Shown here piece after piece: positions 1 to 9,406 of a stretch of 64,000 nucleotides of DNA. The notes under the pieces were generated by a model. It made no database searches. It was given only the letters and a program-made list of their open reading frames with translations, and was not told the origin of the DNA. Position 1 is the first letter of the stretch; each line of letters begins with the position of its first letter. A program made the position numbers and the translations under genes. This DNA is from Ochromonas danica (lineage: Eukaryota; Sar; Chrysophyceae; Chromulinales; Chromulinaceae): assembly GCA_015146655.1 (NCBI GenBank), contig VKHL01000045.1, positions 124,001-188,000 on the forward strand, written 5' to 3'.

Positions 1-1169
1 ATATCACCTAACAGAGTGAGATTAGCTTGTTCTTGTCTTTTGAATACCAATGCTTGAGCATGTACAGGATGATTATCAAAGAAATCTTTTTGACATAGAT
101 CAATGAAATGGCCTGCTGTATAAGGATGATGGATACCATCTACTACTAAAGTCACCTCTGTAGTATGTCCACCAGCAGGCGTAGATCTTGGAGGATCCAT
201 GAGAGGTAAATTAAACCCACTACCAGATGATGGGGAAGTCAGTGATAAAGACTTAAAGCTTCCACCATTTATCTTTTGCAAGACTAACTTAACTTTAGCT
301 CGTCCAACTAATCGTGGTAATCCTTCAAGTTCTTTAAGAAAATCATCATCTCGATGTAATGGATCAACTGGGAGAATAAGATCATCCTCTTGATAAGGTA
401 ATTGATAATAAGCTACATCAGCTAAACTAGTTAAACTATTAGACATGGCTTCTAAGCTTTCTTTCAAGAGACATTGTCTAGATACATTGACTAAAGTTAG
501 TAAATGTAATTGTAATTGTTCTAGTGAATGTTCAGCATATTGAAATCGTAAAGCTTGCATTTCAGAACTTTCATTTCTTAAGAAAATAGGTCTTAATTTG
601 TCTTCATTATATAAACACATTCCTGTTGCACGTTGTGCATTAACCTGTAAATTTTGCCATAATGCAGAAGTATTGGATGCTAATTGTTTTCGTTGTTGTG
701 GAGAAGGTTTCACTAATTGAATAAAGCTCTCAATAAAACCTTGTAATTGTCCAATTAACTTATTTTCTAAAGGTAATGAATTCAGTAATGCGGATTGTGG
801 AAGTAATGGTGTGGTGTCATAGAGGGACTGCATGGGGGCATAAGCGGATTCAGCAGCTTCATATCCAACAGCACCATTCTTGGTCTCTCGTAGAATAAAA
901 CCAGAGGAGGAAGAAGGAGATGACATAAGAATAGAGGTTGTCCATAGCGAGCCAAGAAATAATTGTCGCAGAAGTTGTTGTTGTTGTTGTTTGCTAGTAT
1001 AGGCTTGCAAACTTTGTGGAGAGGAAGAATCATCATTTGATGTTGATGATGATGGGATTGATCCTCTAGGAGTTATTGAAAGAGAATGAGTTAATCTTTT
1101 GTTGTATGGAAAATGGTTTATCCATCCATTGGATAGGAAAGTTAGAGAAAGAAATAAAATCAATTTCAT
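1..1169 (-). CDS. CYP38/TLP40-like thylakoid cyclophilin, plastid-targeted (partial, cut by window edge)
   Basis: One open frame runs on the minus strand from the ATG at 1169 to the window edge (389 whole codons, no stop). The N-terminus is hydrophobic (MKLILFLSLTFLSNGW), followed by a Ser/Thr/Asn/Gln-rich basic stretch, then a second hydrophobic segment near residues 66-80 (LFLGSLWTTSILM). This is the layout expected of a signal peptide, transit peptide and thylakoid-transfer signal. Residues about 120-270 are Gln/Leu-rich and helical, in the position of the PsbQ-like bundle of CYP38. A start of the cyclophilin fold follows, with TEVTLVVDGIHHPYTAGHFI, which fits the family pattern of VVIDGY..P.TAGNF. 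CYP38 proteins act in the thylakoid lumen in photosystem II assembly and are usually poor isomerases. The C-terminal half of the cyclophilin domain lies outside the window. Family assignment is from memory of the motifs. Confidence 0.8.
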   Translation of the reverse strand, partial: MKLILFLSLTFLSNGWINHFPYNKRLTHSLSITPRGSIPSSSTSNDDSSSPQSLQAYTSKQQQQQLLRQLFLGSLWTTSILMSSPSSSSGFILRETKNGAVGYEAAESAYAPMQSLYDTTPLLPQSALLNSLPLENKLIGQLQGFIESFIQLVKPSPQQRKQLASNTSALWQNLQVNAQRATGMCLYNEDKLRPIFLRNESSEMQALRFQYAEHSLEQLQLHLLTLVNVSRQCLLKESLEAMSNSLTSLADVAYYQLPYQEDDLILPVDPLHRDDDFLKELEGLPRLVGRAKVKLVLQKINGGSFKSLSLTSPSSGSGFNLPLMDPPRSTPAGGHTTEVTLVVDGIHHPYTAGHFIDLCQKDFFDNHPVHAQALVFKRQEQANLTLLGD

Positions 1170-1398
1170 CTCATCTCATCACAATAATGCAATCTGTTTA
1201 CTTCAAACGACGAAAAGCAGCTTTGTTTATAAAAAAGGCTTCTTTTCGCTGTTATAAATCGATCTAACTGGCTCCCCCAAAGTCAACAGTGAACTTGACA
1301 TCATTCTGGGAGATTCTCTCTGGTTCTATCCATTGTCGGAATTAATTCTAAGGAATGCAAAGCTTATACTCGCAGATTGATAAAGGGTTAGAGCTTGG

Positions 1399-1610
1399 AC
1401 CAGAATGTTATGGCTTTGCTTGAGAAAGAGAAGTTTAGTGATTTGTGTTTAGCAGCTGTCAGTAGAGTAAAGCTATACGGATATGGAGTAAAGCTTATAT
1501 CGATAAAGAAGCTTGATAAAGGGTGAGATCAGAGGTAGAGACTGCATTTTGAAATATACTAGTAACAAGAAAAAGGAATCTGGGGAGTGATCCATCCAAT
1601 TCCCTTGCCT
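1399..1610 (+). pseudogene. Broken 3' end of an F-box-like/LRR family gene (copy A)
   Basis: The stretch still encodes a recognisable relic (EKEKFSDLCLAAV, then YGYGVKLISI) of the segment EKDKLSDLSLGAIMEYGYDL of the intact gene at 3842-5545, with the frame disturbed. It then jumps to the 3' end of that gene: 1530-1610 matches the sequence around the intact stop codon (caaggaaaagagatgttggg and the following bases near 5520-5570). No start and no long frame remain. It is a dead family copy. Confidence 0.6.
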
Positions 1611-1930
1611 ACCCATGACTCATGAGCAATCCTTCTAGCAAGACAAGAGCTTGTTGTTAGTGTAAAACTATACAAAACACTAGTAGCTTACTGCATCATG
1701 ATGTAACCTCGACAGTGGATATTTTGGTTTCGAGATTTTAGATGTCCACCACCGTGTCAACTATTCCTATGAGTCACCCACCTTATTTAGCTCCATCCTG
1801 GTAGACTTCTTTGGAGTTCCCAGTTTACCTTCCTATTAGAAAGATGTTTCCTTAAAGGAAAGGCAAACATCTATAATAAGAAAGTATATGCAATAGTATG
1901 TTCATTACACTGTAACACCATATCCGAACT
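1565..1930 (+). repeat. Dispersed repeat: 3' flank and spacer of the F-box-like/LRR gene array
   Basis: Sequence starting with tgcctacccatgactcatga and running through cactagtagcttactgcatc recurs in direct orientation after the intact gene (about 5555-5680). It recurs inverted at about 5940-6262. The direct copy shares only the first 120 or so bases. The inverted copy also shares the later part (tctattagaaagatgt, then aataagaaagtatat). The unit looks like the spacer of an old tandem array. Confidence 0.7.
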
Positions 1931-1939
1931 GTATTAGTT

Positions 1940-2640
1940 ATCCCCTGATCTCACTGACCTGGTGGAAATGATATTGGAATCCTATTTAATCAAAGAAGGG
2001 AAAGAACTTCCTCGTTTTAAGGAGTTTGGAAGTATATCTTGGCGAGAAATGCTTATTAGTAATTTGAGCGTAAGCAATGGATCTTTCTGTATTAACTTGG
2101 TTAAACAACATGATGATTGGGTTATATTCAAGGCCAAGCTGTCCCCTTATCTCGCTTGCCTGGATGGAGTTATGTCCGAATCTATCTTAATCGAAGCAGT
2201 GAAGGAACTTCCTCATTTGGATAGCTTGGCAATTTTCGACTTGAGGAAGAGAGGTTTAGTGATTGGAGCTTAGCAGCTATAATGGAGCATGGATATGGCT
2301 TAAAGAGTCTAGCGATAAATAGCGAAAGTGGAGCTATGTAGCTTCAGCGATGACATGATAAGCAAAGTTATTGATTGAAAGGTGCAAAATGTTGGAAGTG
2401 TTGGTTCTACCTTGTGTAGGACATTAGTGTGTTAGCAGCGAAGCATCGTTCAGTTGGATTATGTGCGTTTCGACTATGTGAAAGAGTTGAAGGAAGAGAT
2501 GTCAAGATTGCTTTTGGCGGATGCGAGAGAAGATGAAGAGAAGTGTGCTTGGGGAAGATTGGTAATTGGTGCATCAGCAGGAAAGGGTGCAAAGCTTTCC
2601 ATATCAGAGGATATTGGGGGATGATAGCACACTATATACC
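1940..2640 (+). pseudogene. Broken copy B of the F-box-like/LRR gene
   Basis: An open piece at 1962-2273 encodes LVKQHDDWVIFKAKLSPYL and SESILIEAVKELPHLDSL. The intact gene at 3842 has LVKQYDDWVLFKSKLSPYL and SESILIEAVKELPRLQKL. Bases 1940-2030 carry a second, shorter copy of the same ESILIEAVKELPR region, so the locus also has an internal duplication. After 2273 a stop interrupts the frame, but homology continues to about 2600 (aatggagcatggatatgg, agcttcagcgatgacatgat). Several stops and shifts are present. No intact start is seen. Confidence 0.75.
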
Positions 2641-3841
2641 TATTCCCGCTTAACTTGAAAGATCTGACGGAGTTTAAGTCTTTCTTATTGGTCCGCTTGC
2701 ATCTACTAGAAGATGAACAACTTCATCTCTCAGCTCCAAATAACTCAACTAACCATATTTACAATATCTTCTATAAGCCATCGTATAGTACACTTCTATT
2801 TTTCTATCCTAAGTAATTTTCTATCCCAGCCTCACACCGTGAGCAACAAATTCCCTTCAGAAACCTGGCGTTATCAGTCGTTCCTCTGCCGGAGAGACCT
2901 ACAGCGCGGTAACACCATTTGAATAAGAACAAGACAAGGGTGCACCACATCGTTCAGAAAAGGGAATCAACAATAGCAAAAGCGAGCTCAACAAAAGTGG
3001 ACTTTGAAATCGTTCTTATCAGTCAGAGTAAAAATCATATGCTCCTCCATATTGAGCGCGAAGTCTGTCATTCTTGATTGATTGATTGATTGATTGATTG
3101 ACTGACTGACTGTAGTTTAGAAGTATTCCAATTTAATTGGAGGTTCAAAGACTCCTATGATCTCACATGACAGACTCACTCACTCACTCACAGCTCTACT
3201 GCTGAGTGAGTAGTGAGTAGTGAGTAGTGAGTGAGCACTGAGTGAGTGGTGGAGAGAATGGCGTAGTCTAATCCCCCGCGCACCCAGCAAGTGAGGTCGA
3301 GGTGCCTCACAACAAACAACAAACAACAAAAGGTCATCCTCACATCTATTATTCAACATTATTCTGATTGTTGTCATCATCGCGTCTAGGATTTATCATC
3401 ACTAACAAGTGTCTTTCAACAATCTCACTGACATAAAAAGGTTCACAGTTCCTCTGATTGTCACATTTCCTCCCCTCACTCTCATTATCGTATTCTTCAC
3501 TTTGACAGACTGACTGCTTGCTTTGTTTGGCGATTCTATCTATTTCAGAGTGGAATTTCTTGATAATTGTTTTTCAGCAGAAAGAAAGAAAGATAGTCAA
3601 TCAGTGTCATTCTCAGTCAGTCATTGTTATTTCCCATCTCTGTGTGAGTTGTGACTGGGAATAGTTGTGTTGTTGAAGAGAAGCAGAAGTAAAAGAGTTA
3701 GTAGACAAGTCAATTGACGAAGTGCTTTCCTTATAATAATAATTGTGTCATAGAGTGAATATAGCGTGAGAGATAGCTTGACTTGTCTAACAGGGAACAG
3801 AAGAGAGTTATTGCTTATATTATCAGAAGATACTATAGACC
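2641..3841. other. Gene-free stretch with simple repeats upstream of the intact F-box-like gene
   Basis: No supportable gene. It holds a (GATT)n run passing into (GACT)n at about 3074-3112. An imperfect inverted tract of CTCA/GTGAGTA units lies at about 3175-3245 (tcactcactcactcac against gagtgagtagtgagtagtga) and could fold into a hairpin. The last several hundred bases should contain the promoter and 5' leader of the gene starting at 3842. I see no clear core element. Confidence 0.5.
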
Positions 3842-5545
3842 ATGTCTAGCAGATCTCTACTATTGCAGTTGCCAAGAGACATTCTTCATGGTGTCTACTC
3901 TGAGTGGTTACCATCATGGCAGGATCTGTCATGTTTGGATGTGGCGTGTGTAGAGAAAGAAGATCGTGAGGCTTGGTTGTGTTCATTAAATGAGGTGAGG
4001 TTGAAGAGCGAGGAAACTCTACAAAGGCTATCTGAAGAGTCTACGAGAAAGTGGTATGAGTGGCTGTTTAGTCGCAAAGTGTTGGTGGTGGAGAGGTTTC
4101 CTATGCCATTGAGTGTGTTTGCTGATCTTGCAACGCCGTTAGACTTCGGAAGCTACTGTCCATCTATTCGCTCAATAGATATCAAGAATGACTTCAGTTA
4201 CAGGGCATATGCTGTGCAATCAAGCGAATTGAGTTTGTTTGGGGAGAGATTGTGTTCGTTTGTGAGAGAGTGTGTTTGTTTGGAAGAATTGAGAATTCAC
4301 TGTGGGTCGAACCCCGATGTTAGAGATTTGATATTGTCTGCATTGATAAAAGGCTTAAAGGCCAATACTTTAGTTCGAATTTGCATTAATTTCTGGTCAC
4401 GCTCCATATCCACAGTGAATATGATTCGCCAATTACTTGCTAACCATCTCTCAAGTGTACATGACATAGAATTCTCATCGCGGGGTATAAGTGAAGAATC
4501 TGTAGATAGGATAATGAGCATTCTTCATGAGAAGACGACTCCTCTGAAGAAGTTATGTTTACATGTTGACTATATCTCCTTGTTTACATTATCAAGGTTT
4601 CTTTCTTGTGGTGCTGTGATGCAATTGGAAGTGTTGAGTATTATAACTGATTCTGAGGTAAATAAAGAAGACTTATTCTCTTATCTGAGCGAAGCCTGTC
4701 CTCGAATGAGAACGTTGATACTAAAGGTTGATTGTCTATGCCAACCATACGATCAGTTTCCAGTGAGGAAGCTATTGAAGCTGTATGAATCATGTCCCGA
4801 TTTGATCTCTTTCATCATTTATGATTTTTCAAAAAAAGCATCGGTGTTTGTAGAAGTGAACGCAGATCTCCACGAATTGTGTTATGATATGCAACGCCTA
4901 AAGTTATCGATAGAAGAAAAGGAAATGTTTTTGGAATGCATGCGTCTTGCACTAGAAAGAAATCAATGCAAGCTGACGGTATCCAACAAAGTCTTCTGCT
5001 ATAATTTGGTTAAACAATATGATGACTGGGTTTTGTTCAAGTCCAAGTTATCCCCTTATCTCACTGACCTGAATGGGGAGATGTCAGAATCTATCTTAAT
5101 CGAAGCAGTGAAGGAACTTCCTCGTTTGCAGAAGCTGTCGATTAGTCTCGAGAAAGATAAGCTTAGTGATTTGAGTTTAGGAGCTATAATGGAGTATGGA
5201 TATGACCTAAAGACGTTATCGATAAACGGCTATACTAGATATAGACCACTGTGTAGCTTCAGTGATGAGATGATAAGTAAGGTTATTAGAAGTTGCAAAA
5301 GGTTGAAAAAGCTAGAAATACCTTGTGCAGGATATGAGAGTTTGCTAGCAGTGAAGTATCATCCAAGGTTGAGGGAAGTGGTTTTGGACGATATGACGGA
5401 AGGGAAGATAGACGTGTCCACATTGCTTTGGGTGGATGAGAGAGAAGGTGAAGAGAAGCGTGCATGGAAAAGACTGCGAAAGGGTGAGATCTACGGCGTA
5501 ATGTGGATCTTTAACTATAACAAGGAAAAGAGATGTTGGGAGTAA
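3842..5545 (+). CDS. F-box-like / leucine-rich-repeat protein, intact array member
   Basis: Single-exon frame of 567 residues. The start is F-box-like: LQLPRDILHGVYSEWL, then DLSCLDVACVEKEDREAWL. The rest is irregular leucine-rich repeats with recurring L..L.I and CP.L..L patterns (residues about 140-530). The protein at 44044 opens the same way (LPSDLVLHILSDFLG, then LLALDIACAP), so they share a family. F-box/LRR proteins usually select substrates for SCF ubiquitin ligases, but F-box identity here rests only on this short N-terminal pattern and no Skp1 contact can be shown. It is the only intact member among broken relatives at 1.4-2.6 kb and 5.7-5.9 kb. Its 3' flank is shared with them. Alternative: a non-F-box LRR protein. 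Confidence 0.7.
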   Translation: MSSRSLLLQLPRDILHGVYSEWLPSWQDLSCLDVACVEKEDREAWLCSLNEVRLKSEETLQRLSEESTRKWYEWLFSRKVLVVERFPMPLSVFADLATPLDFGSYCPSIRSIDIKNDFSYRAYAVQSSELSLFGERLCSFVRECVCLEELRIHCGSNPDVRDLILSALIKGLKANTLVRICINFWSRSISTVNMIRQLLANHLSSVHDIEFSSRGISEESVDRIMSILHEKTTPLKKLCLHVDYISLFTLSRFLSCGAVMQLEVLSIITDSEVNKEDLFSYLSEACPRMRTLILKVDCLCQPYDQFPVRKLLKLYESCPDLISFIIYDFSKKASVFVEVNADLHELCYDMQRLKLSIEEKEMFLECMRLALERNQCKLTVSNKVFCYNLVKQYDDWVLFKSKLSPYLTDLNGEMSESILIEAVKELPRLQKLSISLEKDKLSDLSLGAIMEYGYDLKTLSINGYTRYRPLCSFSDEMISKVIRSCKRLKKLEIPCAGYESLLAVKYHPRLREVVLDDMTEGKIDVSTLLWVDEREGEEKRAWKRLRKGEIYGVMWIFNYNKEKRCWE

Positions 5546-5689
5546 TCCATGCAATCCGCTTGCCTACCCATGACTCATGAACAATCCTTCTAGCAAGACT
5601 AAAGCTTGTTATTAGTGTACAACAATCAAAACACTAGTAGGTTACTGCATCATGTAACCTCGACAGTGGCTTAATATGGATAGCTCCTA

Positions 5690-5963
5690 ACCATTCTAAC
5701 TAAGTCGTAACTATTCTAACTAAACTCGCATCACTAAGCCTTTCTTCCTTTAGATTAACTGACAACTTCATGAAAGGAGAAAGATCCTTCACTGCTTTCA
5801 TTAAGATAACTTCTGGCATCACTCTGTTCAAGTCGGTGAGATAAGGGGATACCTGGGACTTAAGTTTGTTTGCCATGTACGACCGATTTGGATCACAATA
5901 TTCTTTCCTGGTTACCTTATTGTAAATCCAATGACAATTTCTGTAATCGTAAGTAAGTAACAA
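5690..5963 (-). pseudogene. Inverted broken copy of the F-box-like/LRR gene
   Basis: Minus-strand frame encodes SQVSPYLTDLNRVMPEVILM and then LSVNLKEERLSDASL. These correspond to SKLSPYLTDLNGEMSESILI and LSISLEKDKLSDLSL of the intact gene. Only about 85 residues of the middle of the gene are left, with no start. The copy is continuous with the inverted spacer repeat at 5940-6262, so a block of spacer plus gene was inverted as one piece. Confidence 0.75.
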
Positions 5964-6262
5964 TAGTATATAATAATAGCTAGCTTTAGTAACTGTAGAT
6001 ACATCTATGCTTATAATTTGAACATGTTATTGTATATACTACTTTCTTATTATATTCCTACATATTTGTCTTTCCTTTAAGCGAACATATTTCTAATAGA
6101 AAGGTAAACTAGATCTAGGACATAGGACTAGTTGACATGGTGGTGAACATCTAGAAACCAGAAACCAAAATATACACTATCGAGGTTACATGATGATGCA
6201 GTAAACTACTAGTGTTTTGTATAGTTTTACACTAATAACAAGCTTTTGTATTGCTCATAAGG
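5940..6262 (-). repeat. Inverted copy of the array spacer repeat
   Basis: Reverse complement of this stretch matches about 1612-1930 (for example tagtgtaaaactatacaaaa and the following cactagtag). With 1565-1930 it forms a pair of inverted arms flanking the intact gene at 3842-5545. The arms have clearly diverged, with many small differences. Confidence 0.7.
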
Positions 6263-6413
6263 GACTAGACTAGAGTGTTAGGTTATTATTGTTTTGCGTG
6301 TGTGTGTGTGTTGGTTGAGATGACATGACAAGTCCATTCATCAATAGACCAACCAACTTGACCAATATTGAGCACTTCTCCCTTTTGGTTGATAGTTCTT
6401 TATCATTATTAAA

Positions 6414-7399
6414 ATGGATATTAATCGTCTCTGGCAATCAGTGACAGAACATACTAGTAACAACAACAACCATCATGATGATAATGGTGTCTACTTCTAT
6501 GGAACACCTGGAACAACCTTTATAGTAGAAGAGAAAGATCCTCCTTTACCCACTAACAAACAAACTTCTTCTCTTACTCCTTCATCATCTTCTTCCTCTT
6601 CTAAAGGCAATAACAAGTTGTCTTTCAAAGACATCATAGGACAAGATGAAACAATAACAACAACTACAGCAGATAGAACCATTCCTGCTATGTATCTTGA
6701 TGCTCCTGATCATCGACCACGTTGTAGATTCTTTCAAGCTGGGAATTGTAAATTTGGTAGTCGTTGTCGATTCTCACATTATATTCCTGTTGAATCATTA
6801 TCAACAGATAATAGTCATATTGTCATGGAGAATGTCAATAAGTTGTCGATGATGGAAGAAAAAGAATGTGGTATCTGTATTGAACCTCCACGTACAGCAA
6901 TGTATGGTTTACTTAGTCATTGTGATTGTAAGTTCTGTTTAGATTGTATTCGTGGATGGAGGAAAGAAGGTGTGGTAGTTGCTAAAGAGAATGAACGTGT
7001 TCGTCTTTGTCCTTTGTGTCGAAAGGAGAGTTACTTTATTATTCCTTCTGTTCGATTTGTACCAACAGGTCCAGAGAAGGAAGTATTGATTGAGACCTAT
7101 AGAGGATCTTTGCAACAAATCCCTTGTAAAGTAAGTGTGCTGTAATAAGTAGTCTAAAGTATAATGATCTTGTGGGAGGGAGGGAGGGAGAGAGAGAGGG
7201 TGTCAGTGTTATTGTGATTGACTTTGTGTTGCTTTGTATTGATATTTCTGTCTTTGCTTTTTTGTTTTAGCACTTGGCACGAGGCAGCTGCCCATTTGGA
7301 TCATCCTGTTTCTATTACCATGATCCTGAATTAGAACAGCTGCAACGTCGAGGGAGGAAACTTGGTGACTTCATTGTACTGGATCGTCTTCGATCTTAA
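6414..7399 (+). CDS. Makorin-type C3H/RING E3 ubiquitin ligase
   Basis: Exons 6414-7130 and 7271-7399, phase 0, giving 281 residues; the intron has gtaagt and tgttttag. Order: low-complexity N-terminus; C3H finger CRFFQAGNCKFGSRCRFSH (about residue 105); RING with CGICIEPP, HCDCKFCLDCIRGWR and LCPLCR (about 160-210); then a second C3H finger completed across the intron (GSCPFGSSCFYYH). A RING directly followed by GSCPFG..CFY.H is the hallmark of makorins, which ubiquitinate RNA-bound and regulatory proteins. It has one C3H before the RING rather than two or more. The usual RING histidine in the C-x-H position reads C (CDCKFC), so zinc would be bound by cysteine there. The start ATG is the first in frame. 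Confidence 0.85.
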
Positions 7400-7814
7400 T
7401 ATGCTATTAGCTGGAGAAGGAATACAAGCAGACTTCTCAGAGGCACCGATTGCATTGTCCATGATATCCAATGTGAGTGATTATGAGAGTTTGCCTGCTA
7501 CAGTTGTAGTCTTATCGAAGGAAGTTATTGCTAAGCAATCGTTGTGATTCTCAACCCAAATTAGCATTACACTATGTGAGCAAGAACTAATGATAAATCA
7601 TATCATTCAGATATATTCATTCAAGCACCTCATCGCTGCATGTGCAAGTAAAGCAATTACGTACGTTTTTCAATACTCTACTCAATCAATTAATTGCTTG
7701 ACACGATTATATGTGCACTACCACCAGCAAGAACATCTTTGTACCCATAAGATCCTTTAACTAAGCAGAAGTGGACGAGAATCCAAAATTGAAAGGTCGT
7801 CAACCGAATATAAT
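7400..7814. other. Intergenic, convergent genes
   Basis: Lies between the ends of the makorin-type gene (+) and the glucoamylase gene (-). I see no gene, repeat or RNA. It should hold both 3' ends. Confidence 0.4.
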
Positions 7815-9406
7815 TTACTTGGCCAAAGCAAGATACTGTCCGCGATGAGTCATAGCGTTGAGCACCTCAGCATACGACCAAGTGAGATCCTCAGCACTGA
7901 TTTGCACACCAGTGTTACGATCGATCTGCTCATCCAAATGCCAGCTCTTTGCACTGACATGTTGGCGAAGACGTAAGAGAACACCATCACCCTGAGCGGC
8001 GAATACGGCAGCCAAATCTTTCCCAGTAGAAGGCAAAGAGTCAACATTGAAAGCAGTCTTCCAAGCAGCCAAAGCATCGTCGCCAGGGAGCTTGTTATTC
8101 TGCAAGATATAAGCAGCACCGCGGTAGAACAAACTAGCCAAAGCAGCAGTAGAAAGAACCCAAGGATTGCCGCCAGCGTAAGTATCACCACCATAACGTC
8201 CATAGAGAACACCAGGTAAACCACTGGAGGTATCCGCACTATTAACGGCATACTCATTGCAAAACAAAGTATTGTAAGAAGAAACAGTCTTAGCAACCTC
8301 TAAAGAGATAGGGTTGAAAAGATCGTCGCTGCTATCATAACCATCATTGAAACCAACAATGACAGCGCTATCACGAGTTCTGGCAGCACATTCTTGAACG
8401 AACGCACCATTGTAATGACTATTATACAAAGTGGAGGTGATAGTAGCCAAAGTGTTCTGATAGGTAGAGGCAGTTGCAGAGTCGCCCATCTTCTTAGCGA
8501 AGTCAATGCCGACAATCATAGCCTTTCTCATGGTGAAGCGATTCCAGAAGAAATCAGGATCACGGATTTCTTCCCACAGATCACAAGTGTTGCTGTTATA
8601 ATTGTCAACGATGTAATCCAAGTCAAATTTAATAGCTCCACCATTGTACTTGTTGCTGTCGCCAGTCCACAGGTAAGTGCGAACATAGTCTTCCTCGCCC
8701 TGAGCAATCAAGCTATTGGCGGCCATGATCAAAGTGGTAGCGCGGAGACCAGGTCCATCATTTTGAGGTCTGCACCAAGCAGCAGAGAAGACTTCTCCGT
8801 CAGGAAGCATAAACTTGGGTTCAGTACGAACATCGATGCCGTTAGGATCTGCCTCGTTCTGATTGTGAACAACCCAAGAGACGTAAGACTTGACAATGCT
8901 TTCAATGTCAGAGAAACTTCCAGGGTTAGTTTCTTGCAAGCAGCGCATGGTGAGAGCAGCATCGCGCATCCAATGGTAGTAGTAGGATCCGCCAGGAGTA
9001 TCATAATCAGGTGCGGCAACAATTCCACCTTTTCCATCAATATTCACATTGGCAAGGAAATAGTTTCTCATGGTTGTGACTTCAGAAGAAGAAAAGGGTT
9101 CTTTCAGAGCACTCTAAAAGTAATAAATGAAAAGTGAAAATTAATGAACAAGTAAAACATCGTGCAAAATTGATTTCTCACCTGATAGCCATAGCAAGAG
9201 GTTGCCTGACCAGCTTGATAGAAACACCATGGAATACCACTAGAGGTAGAAGAAGCCCAACAGCAACCTTTGGATTCACATTGACTTTGATTGATACCAT
9301 AGTATCCACAATCAACTTTTTCAGCATCCGATACCGCACAGTTACTAGCATTACTCAAAGATAATGAGAAGATTGTTAAAGCAACAACAGCAAGGAGAAA
9401 CATCAT
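7815..9406 (-). CDS. Secreted GH15 glucoamylase with N-terminal trefoil (P-type) domain
   Basis: Exons 9406-9182 and 9113-7815, phase 0, 68-base intron; 507 residues. The N-terminus is a signal peptide (MMFLLAVVALTIFSLSLSNA). A six-cysteine trefoil module with CESKGCCWASS and IPWCFY follows (about residues 23-70). The GH15 catalytic domain then runs to the C-terminus: WMRDAALTM, RPQNDGPGLRA, DLWEEI (E of the acid at about 256) and DEQIDRNTGVQISAEDLTWS (base E about 470). GH15 glucoamylases release glucose from the non-reducing ends of starch-like glucans. There is no C-terminal starch-binding domain; the protein ends soon after the second catalytic region. Trefoil domains occur on animal GH31 glucosidases, and their pairing with GH15 is less usual. 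Secretion suggests extracellular or digestive-vacuole action. Confidence 0.92.

Noticed and set aside
199-393. 64-residue plus-strand frame at the left end
   Set aside because: Antisense to the plastid cyclophilin reading, which is longer and has family motifs.
3074-3112. CRISPR-like or telomere-like repeat
   Set aside because: It is a plain GATT/GACT tetramer run with no spacers and no telomere unit.
1565-6262. Transposon with terminal inverted repeats
   Set aside because: The inverted arms carry array spacer and gene-family sequence, have no clean ends or target duplication, and no transposase lies between them.
8394-9137. 247-residue open frame on the plus strand
   Set aside because: It lies antisense to the glucoamylase gene, whose catalytic motifs are clear. 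Composition and lack of any motif mark it as a shadow frame.
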